Source: Struthio camelus
Taxonomy: Eukaryota > Chordata > Aves > Struthioniformes > Struthionidae
Direction of reading: 5' to 3'
Length of the DNA stretch: 64,000 nucleotides
Assembly: GCF_040807025.1 (NCBI RefSeq)
Contig: NC_090952.1
Location: 2,046,001-2,110,000 of the forward strand
A model generated the notes under the pieces. It did no database searches, was not told the DNA's origin, and saw only the letters and a program-made list of their open reading frames with translations. The stretch's first letter is position 1, and each line of letters opens with the position of its first letter. Below are positions 51,460 through 64,000 of the stretch, piece by piece. The translations under genes and the position numbers were made by a program.

Positions 51460-54400
51460 CTGAGAGAGGAGCAGAAGGAAATGAAAATACTCAGAAAATA
51501 GCACTCAGAGAAGATTTGCAAGGAACCCTAGGAGCTGGGCCCACTGATCAGCTAGCTCAAGCTGTCTTGTTTGGGGCTGGGGAGGACAGTAAGGCTGGCC
51601 TGCCTACTAAGCCAGCCCCAGGGCACATAACAGGCAGAGCTTGAAAAGCAAAGGAGAAACCCTCATCCTAGCTCAGGAGCTGTTCAGTGGAAGTGGGAAG
51701 CAGAGAAACTGCACGGAAATGTCTCCAGAGGCTCTAGAGAGGAAGGGAGAGCATCAACACACTTTCCATGTTAATTTTCGATCACAGATGGCAAAGTCCC
51801 AGGGAAAAGTCTCTGTGCTGCTCTAAAGGTCCCACATGTTATCAAAACAGAAAAACGATGCATCTTCTCTTCTCCTTACTCCTCTCACACAAACGCTCAC
51901 AATCTTATTCCCACTGCACCCTCCTTTCCCTCAGCACATCTAGGCTGGCTCCTTGCAAATTTGGCCAGGAGAGGAGCACTCTTGCAAAGCTGTTCAGCAC
52001 AGTAAAAAGAAACCTGACACTTGTTTGGCATTGCTCAGCAACAGCAGAGCTCAGACTTACTGCTGGAAAACATCACCTCTTCCACCACAAATAATTTTGC
52101 AGTTACAGCTGCAATAAAATGGGACAGGTGAGTTACCCACAACACAGGGAAGTAAGAGAGCGCTTCACTGCTGCTGAGCTGAAAAACCAGCCCAGGCACC
52201 AATGTGCAGCTAAAAATAGGGCATGTGGCATGAACAGGCTCTGCTCCGTTCCACACAAGTTTCATGTGAGTCCCACACAGCCTGGTGTTCGGGGCAGGGA
52301 TACAGAGCTTTCCCTGCCACTGGCAGCCCCACTGCTCTTGCTGTGTCTAGTGGAAACTCAGATGTGGTCCAGCCAGCATTCAAAATGGGAGAGGTAGTGA
52401 TGTCAGGGAAACCATGTCTGAATCTTCAGTTCTCACCCACCACGAGACTCCTTGCAAGATATTCATTGATGGCTCAAGACAGCCCTGAACAAGCCATAAA
52501 GCAATAAACACAGACAACACATTTGATGGCATCTCTCTCTCTTCTGCAAAATAATGGGACTCAGCAACAGTGAGGCAAGCAAAGAAATCAGAACAAATGT
52601 CATTTCTTAGGCTAAATCTCCACGTCTGTAGTCAGGGGAACACTGTGCTGAACAACTAGGGAAGAAGTTCAGAAGGATGCTTAGGTGAAAATCCCCTTAG
52701 AACATGACTCAGCTAGCTGCTAGTCCACCAAACTCCTAAATCTTCCAGGCAGCTAGGACAAAGATGAATGAAAGTCAAGTTTCTAGGTAAGTTTAAAGAG
52801 AAACTCTTATCCTTGCACTATACACACGCACGCCCCCCCCCCCCCAATGAAAACAGAAACGCGCAATCAAGCTACTCCTGTTGCTACGTAAGAAAGAGAA
52901 AGGCACAACTTTGGAGATACTTCTTTTTCCTTAGCCTAGCTCCCTTCTGGCAGTAAACACAAGCCCCAAATTGTCCCTGGTGTCGCTCACCAATTGCAAT
53001 GGTTCCACAACACAGACAGCTGTCATGTTTTGTAGGGTCTACTGAATTAAGGTCTATGGCTCCAACAACAAAATAATCACTAGATGTAGCCCCCTTATTT
53101 CCCTCCCTTCTCTATGTGAACACCTACACATACATGCAGCCATCCTGGCACTGACTTCACATCAGACTGCACCAATTTAAATTCGATTGCAATGTAGCTC
53201 TCAAACCCTTCCAGAATCCCTCCTTTTCCTTTTCAATAGCTAGGAAGCAGAAGGTACCAAGCAGGGGGTAAAAGGATGGCAAAAGAACCAAACAAAATTC
53301 AGACGCAACGGGGAGTTGTCAGAAACCAGACAACTTCACAATGGAAATGGAAAAACTCAAACATGTGCCAGGAACAGACAAGGTCACTGGGAAAAAAGGG
53401 AGTTACAGAGGAGCCTGGAGCTGACACCCGTTTCCTGGTTAGAAGCAGAGGGGAATTTAGGAAAGCCTTGAACTGAAGGTGCTCAGATCAATACCATGTG
53501 GTTAAAACATGCTATATCATTGCTCTTGCTGTCTGATGCTTGGCTGGTCTCAGAGACAATATTTTGATTCAACAGGGCACTCCTGGGACCTACATCAGCA
53601 CCAGAAAACACACAGAAGAAAGGAAGAGTATGAGTACAATGGGAACTGCACGAACGACCAAACTGGAAGTAATGCTGTATCTGGAAAACCATCCTGAGAG
53701 GGGGCAACTTGGCAATTGCTAATGAAATATAAATTCCCACTGCCCTGTTCCTGTTCCTTCCACTGTGTGTATGTATGCAGTGAAGGATCCTGCAGATACC
53801 CAGAAGAAAGAAAGCACCTTTCAGAAGATGGAGCTGGGAATATTTGAAACAGCAGATTCAGAAATAATAAATCCTACTTTAGACATCTGCCTTGTACTCT
53901 TCATCTTTACCGCACATTAGAGTCTCCTGAAAGGCACTGCACAAATGTATTTGAAAATTAAACAGATCATCCTCCAGGAATGTGTGTGAGAGATCAACCC
54001 GAGAGACAGCATGCCTTTTTGCTTATTTAGAAGACATTTGCAACCAAGCATCGTGCTGGACTCATCCTGCAAGAATGAAATGGCAGTTTCTTGCTCTCTC
54101 TGGTCCATATTGCCATGTGCACATGCATGTCTCCCCAGCCCACCTCTGACGGGAGCAACTGGTACCTCACAGTCCTCACCTGCATGTCCATGTACACCAG
54201 CCATCCCCTGCTCTCTCCTCAGTGCAAGGACTGCCCACCACACATATGGCCTCCGCATTACAAGCTCCCATCAGCCCTGCTTCTCACTGCCCCAGGGCTC
54301 GCAGAACTGCTTGGAGATGATTGTGCACAGATGCACACCATTTGCCTTGCTTCCATCTACTGCCCAGTGGCTCTCCCCTCCCAGCTGAATTTTCACACCC

Positions 54401-57400
54401 TGAGACTATTTCCTTGTTTCCTTTTTTTTAACTAGAAAGCAGGGCATTTTGTGAGCATTGCAAAGGCCCCCATGACAGCAGCTCCCAAAGCTTTTCACTT
54501 GGCAGCTCCTCGCTCACCACCACTGCCCTGGAGCACACTGTCAATCTGAAATCCCTGTCCACAGTTTGAAAATCTGACAAGAAACAAGAGCAAGAGCTTT
54601 CGGAGCTGACAGGGAGAATACTTGAGCTGCTCTTTCAAGGTGTCAGCGCCTGTCAGAACTTTTACAATTAAATATAATGCTAATCCCCTTCCTGACACCA
54701 CAGCCCTGCTCTCCCTTGCACTGGTCTAGGAAACCAAGCTTCTTTCCATTAGCTCCCAGCCTGAGCAGCTCCCTTAGCACTTTTGCAGGAGCTGAAAATA
54801 GATTGAACCAAGGGAGAAAAGCCAACAAATGCATTCCAAGCAACTCAAGCCAAGAAAAATCCGCAACTATGCACCCCTCTGCACAACCAAGGGTTTGTGT
54901 GCATCCTGAGACACACCTGGGTGCCAACTGATGGTATCCTACAGGATCACAGAGGGATATTCAGGTGCCAGCCCTCATCATTTCAACACTGGCCAGCCCT
55001 TGAAGCAGCCTACCAAGCTGCAGAAGAAGGTGACCTTGGGATGAATTACCAGATAGGTTACGACACCTGGGCAACCCCTCAACCAGTGCCTTGAGTCATG
55101 TGGAGCTGAAATATGTTCCTCAATAAACTGACGAGCAGCCAGACTAGGGGTGGCAAAGGACAATCAGTCACTGCAATGGTCAAGGTATGAAGTTCTCTGC
55201 ATCCCAAGGGAAAGGGACACACTTTGGCCCAGTACTAGGGCTCAGACACCAGTACAAGGGCTCAGTCACCATGCAGAGACTGAGGGACCATTGTGAGCCC
55301 ATCTGGCAAGTGGCAGGCCCAGATATTGTTTGCAACCTCTTCTGGTTGCTCTCCTAAGGCTCCTGGCATCTCAGCATAATCTTGGTTGAGTCTCAGCCAC
55401 CCACACTCACTCAATTTCCAAGGTCAATGGATTTGCACAGATGGGACCTCACAGCTAAGCGCATCCTCAACCCGTCCCCTCACCTGCCGCCCTGGCTTCC
55501 CAAAAGAAATAAGGGATGGTGGAGAGAAGATGTCACTGGTGAAAATGGGTGCAGTTATCCACTGTGTTGCCAGCATCAGAGAAGAGATAGTTAGGGGCTG
55601 ATCTGTGAGATGAGGAGGAGTGCCATCTCCTGCAGAGCCCTTGGTACCCTGCCGGCTCTACCCATCCGCCAGACACTTCTGCTGGACCCTGGCACCTGCG
55701 CCACATGAAATCTACTGCCTATAGCCACTGTTCCTTCTCCTAGTCTTCTGGAGGTCTCAATTTCCACACTTAACTCCCTCTCTGATGTCCCCTTGGTGTG
55801 ACTCTGGGCTGCTGTGTCTCTCCTGCTCCCACTCCGTCACCTCTGGCATCAGGTGTAGCTGCCTAGAAGATCAAGGATTGGGAAGACCATATCACGTCAG
55901 GCATGACCCAATCATGTGGCTCCTAGCAGATGGGAGAGGCTACAGCAGAGTACTGCAAACACAGAAGAGGCCAGATGGCTGCATGGGAACACAAGGAGGG
56001 GAGCAGGGAGGCAGGAGAGCAAGTCTCTGCGGTTTAATAGCTTTACTCCCCCCACAGCATTTTGACAACTTCCAGATGCTCAGACACAGGCACAGACAGA
56101 GCTCGCGTGCTGGTGGCAGGGGTAAATGGGAGCAGGACCAGATGAAACAGGTAGCACTTGTTATGCCATATGATACTTTGATTTATGACAGATTTATTAC
56201 TATTACTGAGGGCTGAAGTAACCGCGTTATCAATAACAGACTTGAGGCTGTCAGCCTGCTTCCCTTACAGCAAAAAGTCACAGGCTGTGACTCACTGTTG
56301 ACTTATTCTTACATGTAGCTTGAATTACAGCAGTAGAAAATGCACTGGGAATTCCTAAACACTCCTTTCAGGGCCCCACAAGCTACCACATACCCAATAT
56401 ACTCATGTGGCCTTCCTGCTAAACCTTATTTTACTCTACCACTGCTATGTACACCCCTGTGTGGTACTCCCAGGCAGATAAAGGTGTGCCTGCATGTACC
56501 TAAGCTAGCTTGACTCAGGTGCTAATTATGTCTACGTGCAAGCACAAACGCTCAGCAGCTCATCAGAGCCGAGATACAGGCTGAGGCAGTCAGTTTGCTT
56601 AAAGCCAGTTCTGGTTGGCTTGTGGGACATCCATGGCACTTGTGTCTTTCAAGGCAAGAGGCTCCAAATCCCACTGCAGACTGGCAAAGACCCCAAGGCT
56701 TTGCGTCCAGCTTCAAGAGCCCTTCCACCTTACTAACTACCTCTGCACAGAGGCTATTTCTGCATCAAAGCCTTGTTCTTCCAGGCCTATGGACACGCAC
56801 AAACTCAGTGATATGATCCCAATCCTGACCATTTCAGGACAGGTGGAAGTGAGGGACTGTGAATCACAATTCAGATGCACTGACAGAGCATAGAGGGAAT
56901 GCTGAGAGAGAGGGTAGGTTAGGTCCAAGGCATACAGGCAAAGCTCTGCCTGCTTGCATTTGGAAAAGAAAGCATTGGGTGCTAATAGCATGGTCCACCA
57001 CGAGCAGAGGCTCGCTGCTCTGTAAGCTCCGCTGGAGACAACCTCGCTTTAAAACCCACCGTTCTCTTGTCTTCGTATTTTATTCTGTGACTTTGACAAT
57101 AAGGAGGTGAGAGCGGTGGTGAGCCAGGTTCTCCTTGACACCGCTTGAGAGCTCTCACGATGCTGCGAGCGCCGCCACGGCAGGCCCGAGCTGGCAAGCG
57201 CTGTGCTGCTTCACCGGGATCAAGCGCCTCTGTAACACGCTAGAGCCGAGGGGACTCTCACCACAAGACCAGGCTTTTTGGGTTTGGGTGGCAACGCAAC
57301 ATCCTCCCACTCACTGCCATGGCACTTGAGGCCATGAGCAAATGTCCACAATCCCGTGAACTGCCATGCACAGAAACTGGCTGTGAGGGACTCTTGACCA

Positions 57401-60400
57401 GCCGAAAACACAAGGTCATCCAATTTTGTTTAAATCCCTCTTGCCACAGCAGTCCTATTAGCTGACATCAAGGTGGGCCAAGAGCATGCCAAATGCAACG
57501 AGCTCTGCCACCACTGGGCTGTCTGCTGCACCCGTACTAAGGACAAATGACTGTAATAGGGACTAATCATTAATACTGAACTGCAACCCTCGCAAAGAGA
57601 GGCCAGGTTGCCTAGTAAAGCCCCTCTGGGAGAGAAACACACAGGGCAGCTGTTACACTGCTCACTCTAACACATGCTGTCCCCAGAGTTGCGCGTTGTC
57701 TTCTCTGCCTGGTCCCCAGGCCGCAGCAGCTGGGCGCTGTGTGTTCTGCTAAGAAATTGCAATCATTGCTGCTGGGTTTTTCTATAATTAGGACTACAAA
57801 CCTGGCTTTGCTAAAGGGTAGGTGTTCAGAGCTCATGGGTTTTTGAGAAAGGTGTAAGGTCTACAGCTTTTAGTGATATGACCAATGATTAGTGATCCAG
57901 TCTTTCTCTTGGGGAAACCAAGCTGGCACCCAGCTGTACCGAAGGACTGTCTCCCTTTAAGGACCTAGGCCGTGGGGGTATATTTCCCTTAAGTAAATAA
58001 CAATTGTTCATAAAAAAATTAACTTTCCTTGTCTTTTCCCAGGAAAGGAAGGCAGAAAGTTCTGATGACTTGTGATCCTGCATCCGCTTCTTGTTGGGAA
58101 TTGAAATGAATGCAATTGTACCAAGTTGCCTTGCTACACTTCTCACCTCTAAGGAGAACATCCATGTGGAGATATATTCCATCCCATAACTACTGTGTCA
58201 GCAGTGCCAAGGGCTCACCACTTTATCATGCATTATTTTTAAAGCCACAGCTCCTGGAGTGAAGTGATTGCATCAGAAAGTCTGCTGTCATTTTCTATAT
58301 ACGTTTCAGTTCTCTCCCTGCTGCAGCAAAAAGCGTAAGAATGTGACCTGATGAGGCTCAGAAATGGGAAAGCCCTTGAAAAGACTCTTTCACTGATTAT
58401 TTTTGACAATCCCATGATTTTTCATTCAATTCCATCATTTCAGGGGCTGAATTATGAGCCTGAAAAAGCTGGGATTGCCAAAAGTCCCTTCTCAGGAATG
58501 CATGCTGGCTCCTGTGCACTGGGAGTTCAGCCTGCACGGGGCACGGAGCCCAGGACTCCTCACCGCCTGAATGAACACCTCTGATCATCCCGCTGCAAAC
58601 CTGAGCCTGCAATTAGCAGAGCACTGCTCAGCGCATGTGCTATGGCCAGCGAAGACTTGAAGCAGGCATCAAAAGAGCAGAGGACTCGGCTGGCTTATCG
58701 GATAAGATACAGATGAATAAAGCTGGGGATACAGAATTTAAAATGATGGTGTGGGTCATTCCATATCCATTGCCATTTGTCTCTCATGTCTTTCTCGCTT
58801 CCTAGTTTACGGTGCATCAGAGCATAGCTCTGAACAAAATTATTAGTGAGCAAGAGGATGTCAGTTTGAATGAATGACATGGGAAGGGAAGAAGGGGAAC
58901 CAAGAGGACATATGAGTGTCATACACTAGCTAAAGAACATAGTAAGAAGCTGACAGCCAGCAGGATTCTGCCCTCGGCTAAAGGTAAGTACATAAGATTA
59001 GCAGAAATGCTTTGCTGGATGGGAAAGGCAAAGAGCATTATACCAATAACGCTGCTGTCAATTATAGCTACTGATTTACTGCAACCTGTGATGATATGAT
59101 CATATTGTTGTGATATGGCTATTCACAGCTGTATTTGATAGGGAAAATGTCAAAGAGACTCTCTGGGATGCAACTCCAGGTATTAACAAGGGACAGTACT
59201 GTCTTCTGAAATGAGAGCACCGCTAATAGGGAATTACTAGCTTTAGGTAAAGGTGGGCCCGGCATGCTGACGAGTTACATCACAGAAAGTGTTGTTGTGC
59301 CTCCCCGCAGGGCACATAATGGGAGGAAGTGCCAGCACGGGTGCTGAGTGGGAAACACAGGTTTATCTTAGCTAGCAGCAGACATACAGAACTCAAAACG
59401 GCTATGTGCAGAAGGAAGTGAGTCTCCTGCTGGGACTTAATGGGCTGATAGATGGTTCATTTTACGACCAGACTGATCAGAAAAATTACCAAAAGGAGAG
59501 TAAAGAAGCGAAATAAATAGACGTTTGTTTCAAGAAAGAACTAAATGAGCACTGGAATAGCAATTAGCTACAGGCGGGAAGAATCAAGCAGAACCCCTGC
59601 TCTCAACACAATCAGTCCTAGGAGCTGGTTGTGCACAGGGACATCACATTTCCTTGGCCACATCCCAGAAATGACCAGAGATTGCACTGAGGATGCATTA
59701 ATCAAAGACAAAGCCTCTGCTGTGGCTTAAATTGTGCAGATGCCCTGGCCTGTGCCCAGCAGGGCTGGGCTGTGATTCCAGCACCTGCCAGTGCCACAAG
59801 CAGTTGGCATGGGTGCTGGCACCCGCAGGGCAGATCCGAGTGGTAGCAAAGTGCTCTTCAAGGCAACAGAGCTGCCTGCTTTTCTCCTGTTCCTCCTCTC
59901 TCATCCTTTCCTCTCTAGTGATTTTCTCTATCTCCTAGTTCTTTCCCATGCATTTCCACCGCCTCGGTACCGTATTCACTGCAGATGAGCAGCAGCAGCT
60001 CCCATCTCACTGGGACTCTGCACAGTCTCATTTGCTCAGTGATGGTATCCTAGCTGCAGCAAAGTGTGAATCTGCGCACCACAAGGCACTGAACCCACCA
60101 TGTGTGGCAGGCTGGGCATATTCATGCTCAGAGCCAGGTGCTGCACGTGGGTTCTCCACTATCCAGCCTTTGGTGGGTTTCCAAAGGCACATGTGTGACA
60201 CATCCAGGAATAGCTCTTTCCTGTAAATCCCACATTGGCAGAGGGTGTAGGAAGAGGGGCAGAGACCAAGTTCCCTCTCTGTGGTCCATTACATAGATGA
60301 ACACCACAATATTCTATCTTCCGCGTTATGACCCAGGCTCAGAGCTACATCCCGCAGGGAAACATGGTCACAGTCCTCTCCTCTCCTCTCTCTGAGATGG

Positions 60401-63273
60401 ATAAGTGCATGGGTTATTTCCATCTGGACACCCAATACATTTTTGTCTGTAAATGAGAGAGAGGCTCATTTGCAGAGCAAGCAGTTTCTGTGGAGCCAAG
60501 AGGCAGAAGGCCATCCTTTACACCCAGCTCACGCTCACACTACTGGGGAGCAGGGAAGCAGTTGAGTATTGACAGGATTAAACCCACGTGAGAGCAGAAC
60601 CGAGCCCTGACAGCTGGCTTTGTTCCAGCTGAGTTCTGTTTGAAACCTGTTCAGATTATTAGGTTTGAAATCTAACTCAAAGAAACTCCAAGCTGTGCAA
60701 GGCTTCAAAGCTGCTGTTGTGAAAGGGGAATGTTACTTTAGCATTGAACTCTAACACAAGCAATGCCTGGGGAGTTTGGCTCTGGCTGGGGATGAACTGC
60801 TGGCCTGACATTTTTGCCTCTGTAGTGACTTTCCTTCTCTGGCTCAGGGCTGCCACTCTTTCCAAAGCCATGTGCCGCTGCGAGCAAGCTGTTCAGTTCA
60901 GTGACATGCACCATACGTTGGGCCATTTGTCAGGAAAAACAGCCCAGAACAAATGGAAAACTAAATGGCAACTCACCAGGAACACCCTATTTCTCACTTT
61001 GCAGTCTGAGTGCTTTAAAATATCTGCAGTCTCCAGTACTTCCTCCTTTTTTTTGGCTTTTTAAATACTCACATGGTTGAGGTTGGGGCTCCCAGGAAAG
61101 GCTGTTTTCCCGTTCACACTTGGAAATGGTTGCTCATAGGTGTTACGCTGCTGAGAGGCTGGAGACAATCTATCTCCTTGAGAGTTCTCCAGATGTCTTG
61201 TTCCCTGCGTTGTTTCTGAACAGCAGAGAGCAAAACACAGACTGGCCCACAAAAAGCCTGGCAGTGAGCTGTGCTTTCTTTAGCCTCAGCATAACCAGCT
61301 ATAGCAGCATGGTGTGACTATATGGGTGTCATTATAGTGCTGCAAAGTGGCACATTTTTATCTCCAGCCCATTTCATCAGCAAAGAAAGTTATTTCTGTT
61401 TCCAGGCAAATTTCTAAGGAGCAAGTCCTACAAAGCAACTTGCATGTCGGTGAAAAAAGACTAAGACTTTTATTCAGCAGCCGTGGGCATTTTGGAGGTG
61501 AGTGGGGACAGCAGCTAGGAAGCTTGCAGTGGCAGCATGCTGGGCTGCAGCACAGTTTTTGCTTCCCCAGAGATGGTGGGTCGGTGTACAGCATGTAGCA
61601 CCAGCTCCAGGCCTCACCATGCCGGTGCTGTCAGTTCTTGAAAGGTGAATCTCCAAAAGGTCTGCTGTGGCTGCACTTCTGAGCATCGTTTACTGCCCTT
61701 CTGCGTTGGCTTATGTCGCAAAGGCAACGAGGGATTCCCCAACCATTGGGATTAACAAGTCCTAAGGGCTCTGCCCTGCATCCCCTGACCTCCCCCCTAC
61801 CTGCCCATTCTTCTCCTTGGTACTTCTAGCTTCTTTCCATGTTCCCAACATCCTTCTCCAGGCCAGATGCTGGGCTTACAGCTGCATGGGCACAAGCTTA
61901 CTGGCTCATACCCCAGGAATTTGTAAGCAGCTGAGCTCTGCCTCTCCTTCCATTGCTGGGCACTGACCAGGGTCTTTCTCCTCTACCTAACTGACAATTC
62001 TCAAGTAGGAAAAAATATCTTTAAGACTTCCAGTCCTCTGCCAAGTGTGGCTGAAATTGGACAACAGGGTCAAAAGAAGTTAGGGGAAGATGGAGGGAAG
62101 TAAGAAGCAGACAGGCAGATGGACCAGCAGACGGCACCGTTACATAAAGTATGTTTTCTTAAGCGGCTAGGCTAAAAATTCATACATGTTAAAGCTGCTG
62201 CTCCTGCTGAATTCACACTGGGTGTCTCTCTCATGTATAGACATGGTATAACCCACTTCCAATCCCCTGCCTACAAAAAAATCTGTTTTGGGTGACGATG
62301 CTCCAAGTAGGAAGAATTCTCTGACTTAATATTGGTGCTGGGATGGACGCATTCAGCTGGAGCTTAGAGTACATTCAGGCTCAATGAGAAAGGAAAATGG
62401 CTTGCGCACACGTACTATAAACTCCCATGGGAGCCATTTGGACAGAGATGGAGTCATGCTTTATAGTGGGAAGGAGAGTCTACAATAACAGAGTGAAAGG
62501 TTGAAGTACCAGCACCACTAACAGCAATTGAGCTCACTTGGCCTTAGTGCATGCTTTAATTTAAGAACTACAGTTGATCATTTGAGCCTCTCCTCATTGC
62601 ACAGAAACCACTGGGAAAAGCCAGAACACCTGGAACTGCTGGAGAAAGAGTCCAAACATCTCAAACCTCTAGAAAAGCCAACTCACCTAAGGCTAAACTG
62701 CAATGCAGAACATGCAGCCTTATCTGCAGTGAAGGACTAAGATGGCCTTTCAGTATTAATTCAACATTATTATATTAACACTACAGTGTTATAAAACCCC
62801 TGAGGAAGCTGTCGGGACCGATGCAAGCAACTGCACCAATTTATCATGCTAATGAATGTGCCTTCCCTCCTCTAGCCACGACCCTTCAAATATGAGCATG
62901 TCCTCAGTGGAGGAGCCCTGGGGACAGCAGCAGTGAGGGACACCTGGACTCACACACCATTTTCGGTGGCAGGGAGAGGAAGGTGTATTCACTGATGGCT
63001 GTCCAAAGCAATTTCTTCAGTGGAAAGGTAACACTCACTACCCAGTAATGCCCTCTGCATGTTGCTGTCACATCCCAGCATCCCAGGCTGCTGAATTGCT
63101 GTGGTGTGCCTGCAGAGGAGGGACAGACCCTGTGAGGCAGCAGCAGCTGCCCCATGGTGCAGGAGGAAAGGTCACTGCAGTGTGGGATGCAGACAGGCCC
63201 TCGTGCACACATGCCTCCTCCATCATGCCAGGCATGCACTCCTCACCTCCTCTGCATGCCTGAGCTGGCCTAC
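51460..63273 (-). other. MID2 intron within the coiled coil (11,814 bp)
   Basis: The intron starts with gtaggc after exon 63274-63381 and ends with ctctctcag. It has a 13-base C run at 52833-52845. I recognise no clear CR1 copy, no other gene and no RNA gene in it. Many short ORFs are present but none has a supporting motif. Confidence 0.75.
52833..52845. repeat. Poly-C run (13 C)
   Basis: An uninterrupted run of 13 C in the 11.8 kb MID2 intron, next to a short ACACACGCACG stretch. In the MID2 transcript it reads as poly-G. Confidence 0.9.
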
Positions 63274-63381
63274 CTTTGTCTCTTTGATCTTGACAGCGAT
63301 GACTTGTTTGCGCTGGCGGATGATCTCCATGAGCTCATCACACTCCTCCATCAGCTTGGCCTCATGCATGGCTGTATTGAC
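63274..63381 (-). CDS. MID2: MID2 exon (108 nt), C-terminal coiled coil
   Basis: This is the most upstream MID2 exon in the window. Read on the minus strand it encodes 36 residues, starting [20 protein letters not shown] and ending KIKETK, in phase 0 at both ends. The acceptor is ctggctag and the donor is gtaggc. The heptad-like, charged sequence is the second part of the TRIM coiled coil, which makes MID proteins dimerise and helps MID2 pair with MID1. MID1 has a very similar segment in an exon of the same length. The residues seen here are numbered 1-36 of the 433 encoded in the window. The upstream exons for the RING, the two B-boxes and the first part of the coiled coil are not present before base 64000. 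The assignment is very secure at family level, and the MID2 rather than MID1 call comes from the downstream exons. Confidence 0.95.
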
Positions 63382-64000
63382 CTAGCCAGAAACAGCAGAA
63401 ACCCCACACTGTTAGAAGGTCACACACTTGAGACTGAACCTGGCAGCTCCAGTGGCTCTTGCAGCTCAGACTGAGAGAAAAGCAAGGTCCCTGTGGTCCC
63501 CCCAACTCTGAGCCCTGGGTCTGCTAGCTGCCAGGCAGGACACAACTGTCTTAAAACATTCACTACTGCTTAAGTGACAAAAGCAGAAGCAGGCTTGCAC
63601 TTCTGCAACTGTTTTCACTTCAGCTGGAGGCAGGAAAAGGCCAGAGAGGTGTGCAAAGCCCTCTGCAGTATTAACCTCTTCGGTGCTGTGGCAGGGCATT
63701 CAAGGTTGGTGCCGAGTGACAGGCCATGCTGCAGGGCAGTACGGGCATAGATACTGTCTCTTCCCCATTACCTGGGACAGATTACACGTGTTGCAGGTAA
63801 ATGGTTCTCCAGGAGCAGTGAGCCCCCACTCACACTGCTGCATAGGTTGGCTCAGCCCTGCAGGGGTGCAGCACCCCCCAGTCATGGCTGCATCACTTTC
63901 CAAAAAAGCTGGGCCCAGGAGTGGTACCATCGGACAGTGTCTACACCCACCACTGGCCTGAGCCAGCCCTGCACAAGGATGCTTACGTATCTCTCCATAT
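63382..64000 (-). other. Partial MID2 intron at the window edge
   Basis: This is the 3' end of the intron preceding the first visible MID2 exon, with acceptor ctggctag. The preceding MID exon, expected to be about 96 nt and to encode more coiled coil, is not visible before base 64000, so the intron continues outside the window. Confidence 0.75.

Noticed and set aside
61066..61095. Possible CR1 tail (tggttgaggttgg)
   Set aside because: A 13-base similarity to the CR1 end region with no adjoining CR1 sequence; too short to call.
63382..64000. Upstream 96-nt MID2 exon
   Set aside because: I searched the minus-strand frames for the preceding coiled-coil exon and found no matching text with splice sites, so it lies outside the window.

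Overview
The window is vertebrate nuclear DNA, most probably from a bird. It has one split gene with canonical GT/AG introns, and CR1 LINEs whose 3' ends carry the ATTCTGTG-type octamer tail seen in bird genomes. It also has faint older amniote repeats of MIR/L2 type. There is no sign of bacterial, plasmid or phage organisation. The isolated ORFs of 60-250 codons scattered through it look like chance ORFs in non-coding DNA.

The single recognisable gene is MID2 (midline 2, TRIM1), on the minus strand. Seven consecutive 3' coding exons can be placed to the base: 63274-63381, 51311-51459, 49573-49700, 48200-48343, 39977-40138, 24813-25020 and 18415-18817. Their lengths (108, 149, 128, 144, 162, 208 and 403 nt to the stop) and phases join into one open frame of 433 residues. 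In order these encode the C-terminal coiled coil, the COS box, a fibronectin type III domain split over two exons, and a PRY-SPRY (B30.2) domain with the C-terminal tail typical of MID2 rather than MID1. The RING finger, both B-boxes and the start of the coiled coil are upstream, beyond base 64000. A likely poly(A) signal for the gene is at 18207-18212, followed by a GT-rich element.

Layout from the left: 1 to about 18185 is non-coding DNA downstream of MID2, with simple repeats, MIR-like relics and AT-rich palindromic stretches, and no exon I can recognise. From 18187 to 64000 is MID2 with six complete introns and one partial one. The 15 kb intron (25021-39976) holds a 1.2 kb CR1 with a broken reverse transcriptase frame in one orientation and a 0.56 kb CR1 in the other. 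It also holds several MIR-like relics and a small foldback DNA-transposon-like element. The 8 kb intron (40139-48199) holds two older, related CR1 fragments.

I found no previously undescribed multi-gene system. The most worthwhile observations concern the MID2 pre-mRNA. They are the inverted CR1 pair that could form double-stranded RNA, a polypyrimidine tract 16 nt after the donor of the first SPRY exon, the palindromic transposon-like element, and a few AT-rich or palindromic non-coding stretches that could be conserved regulatory elements.
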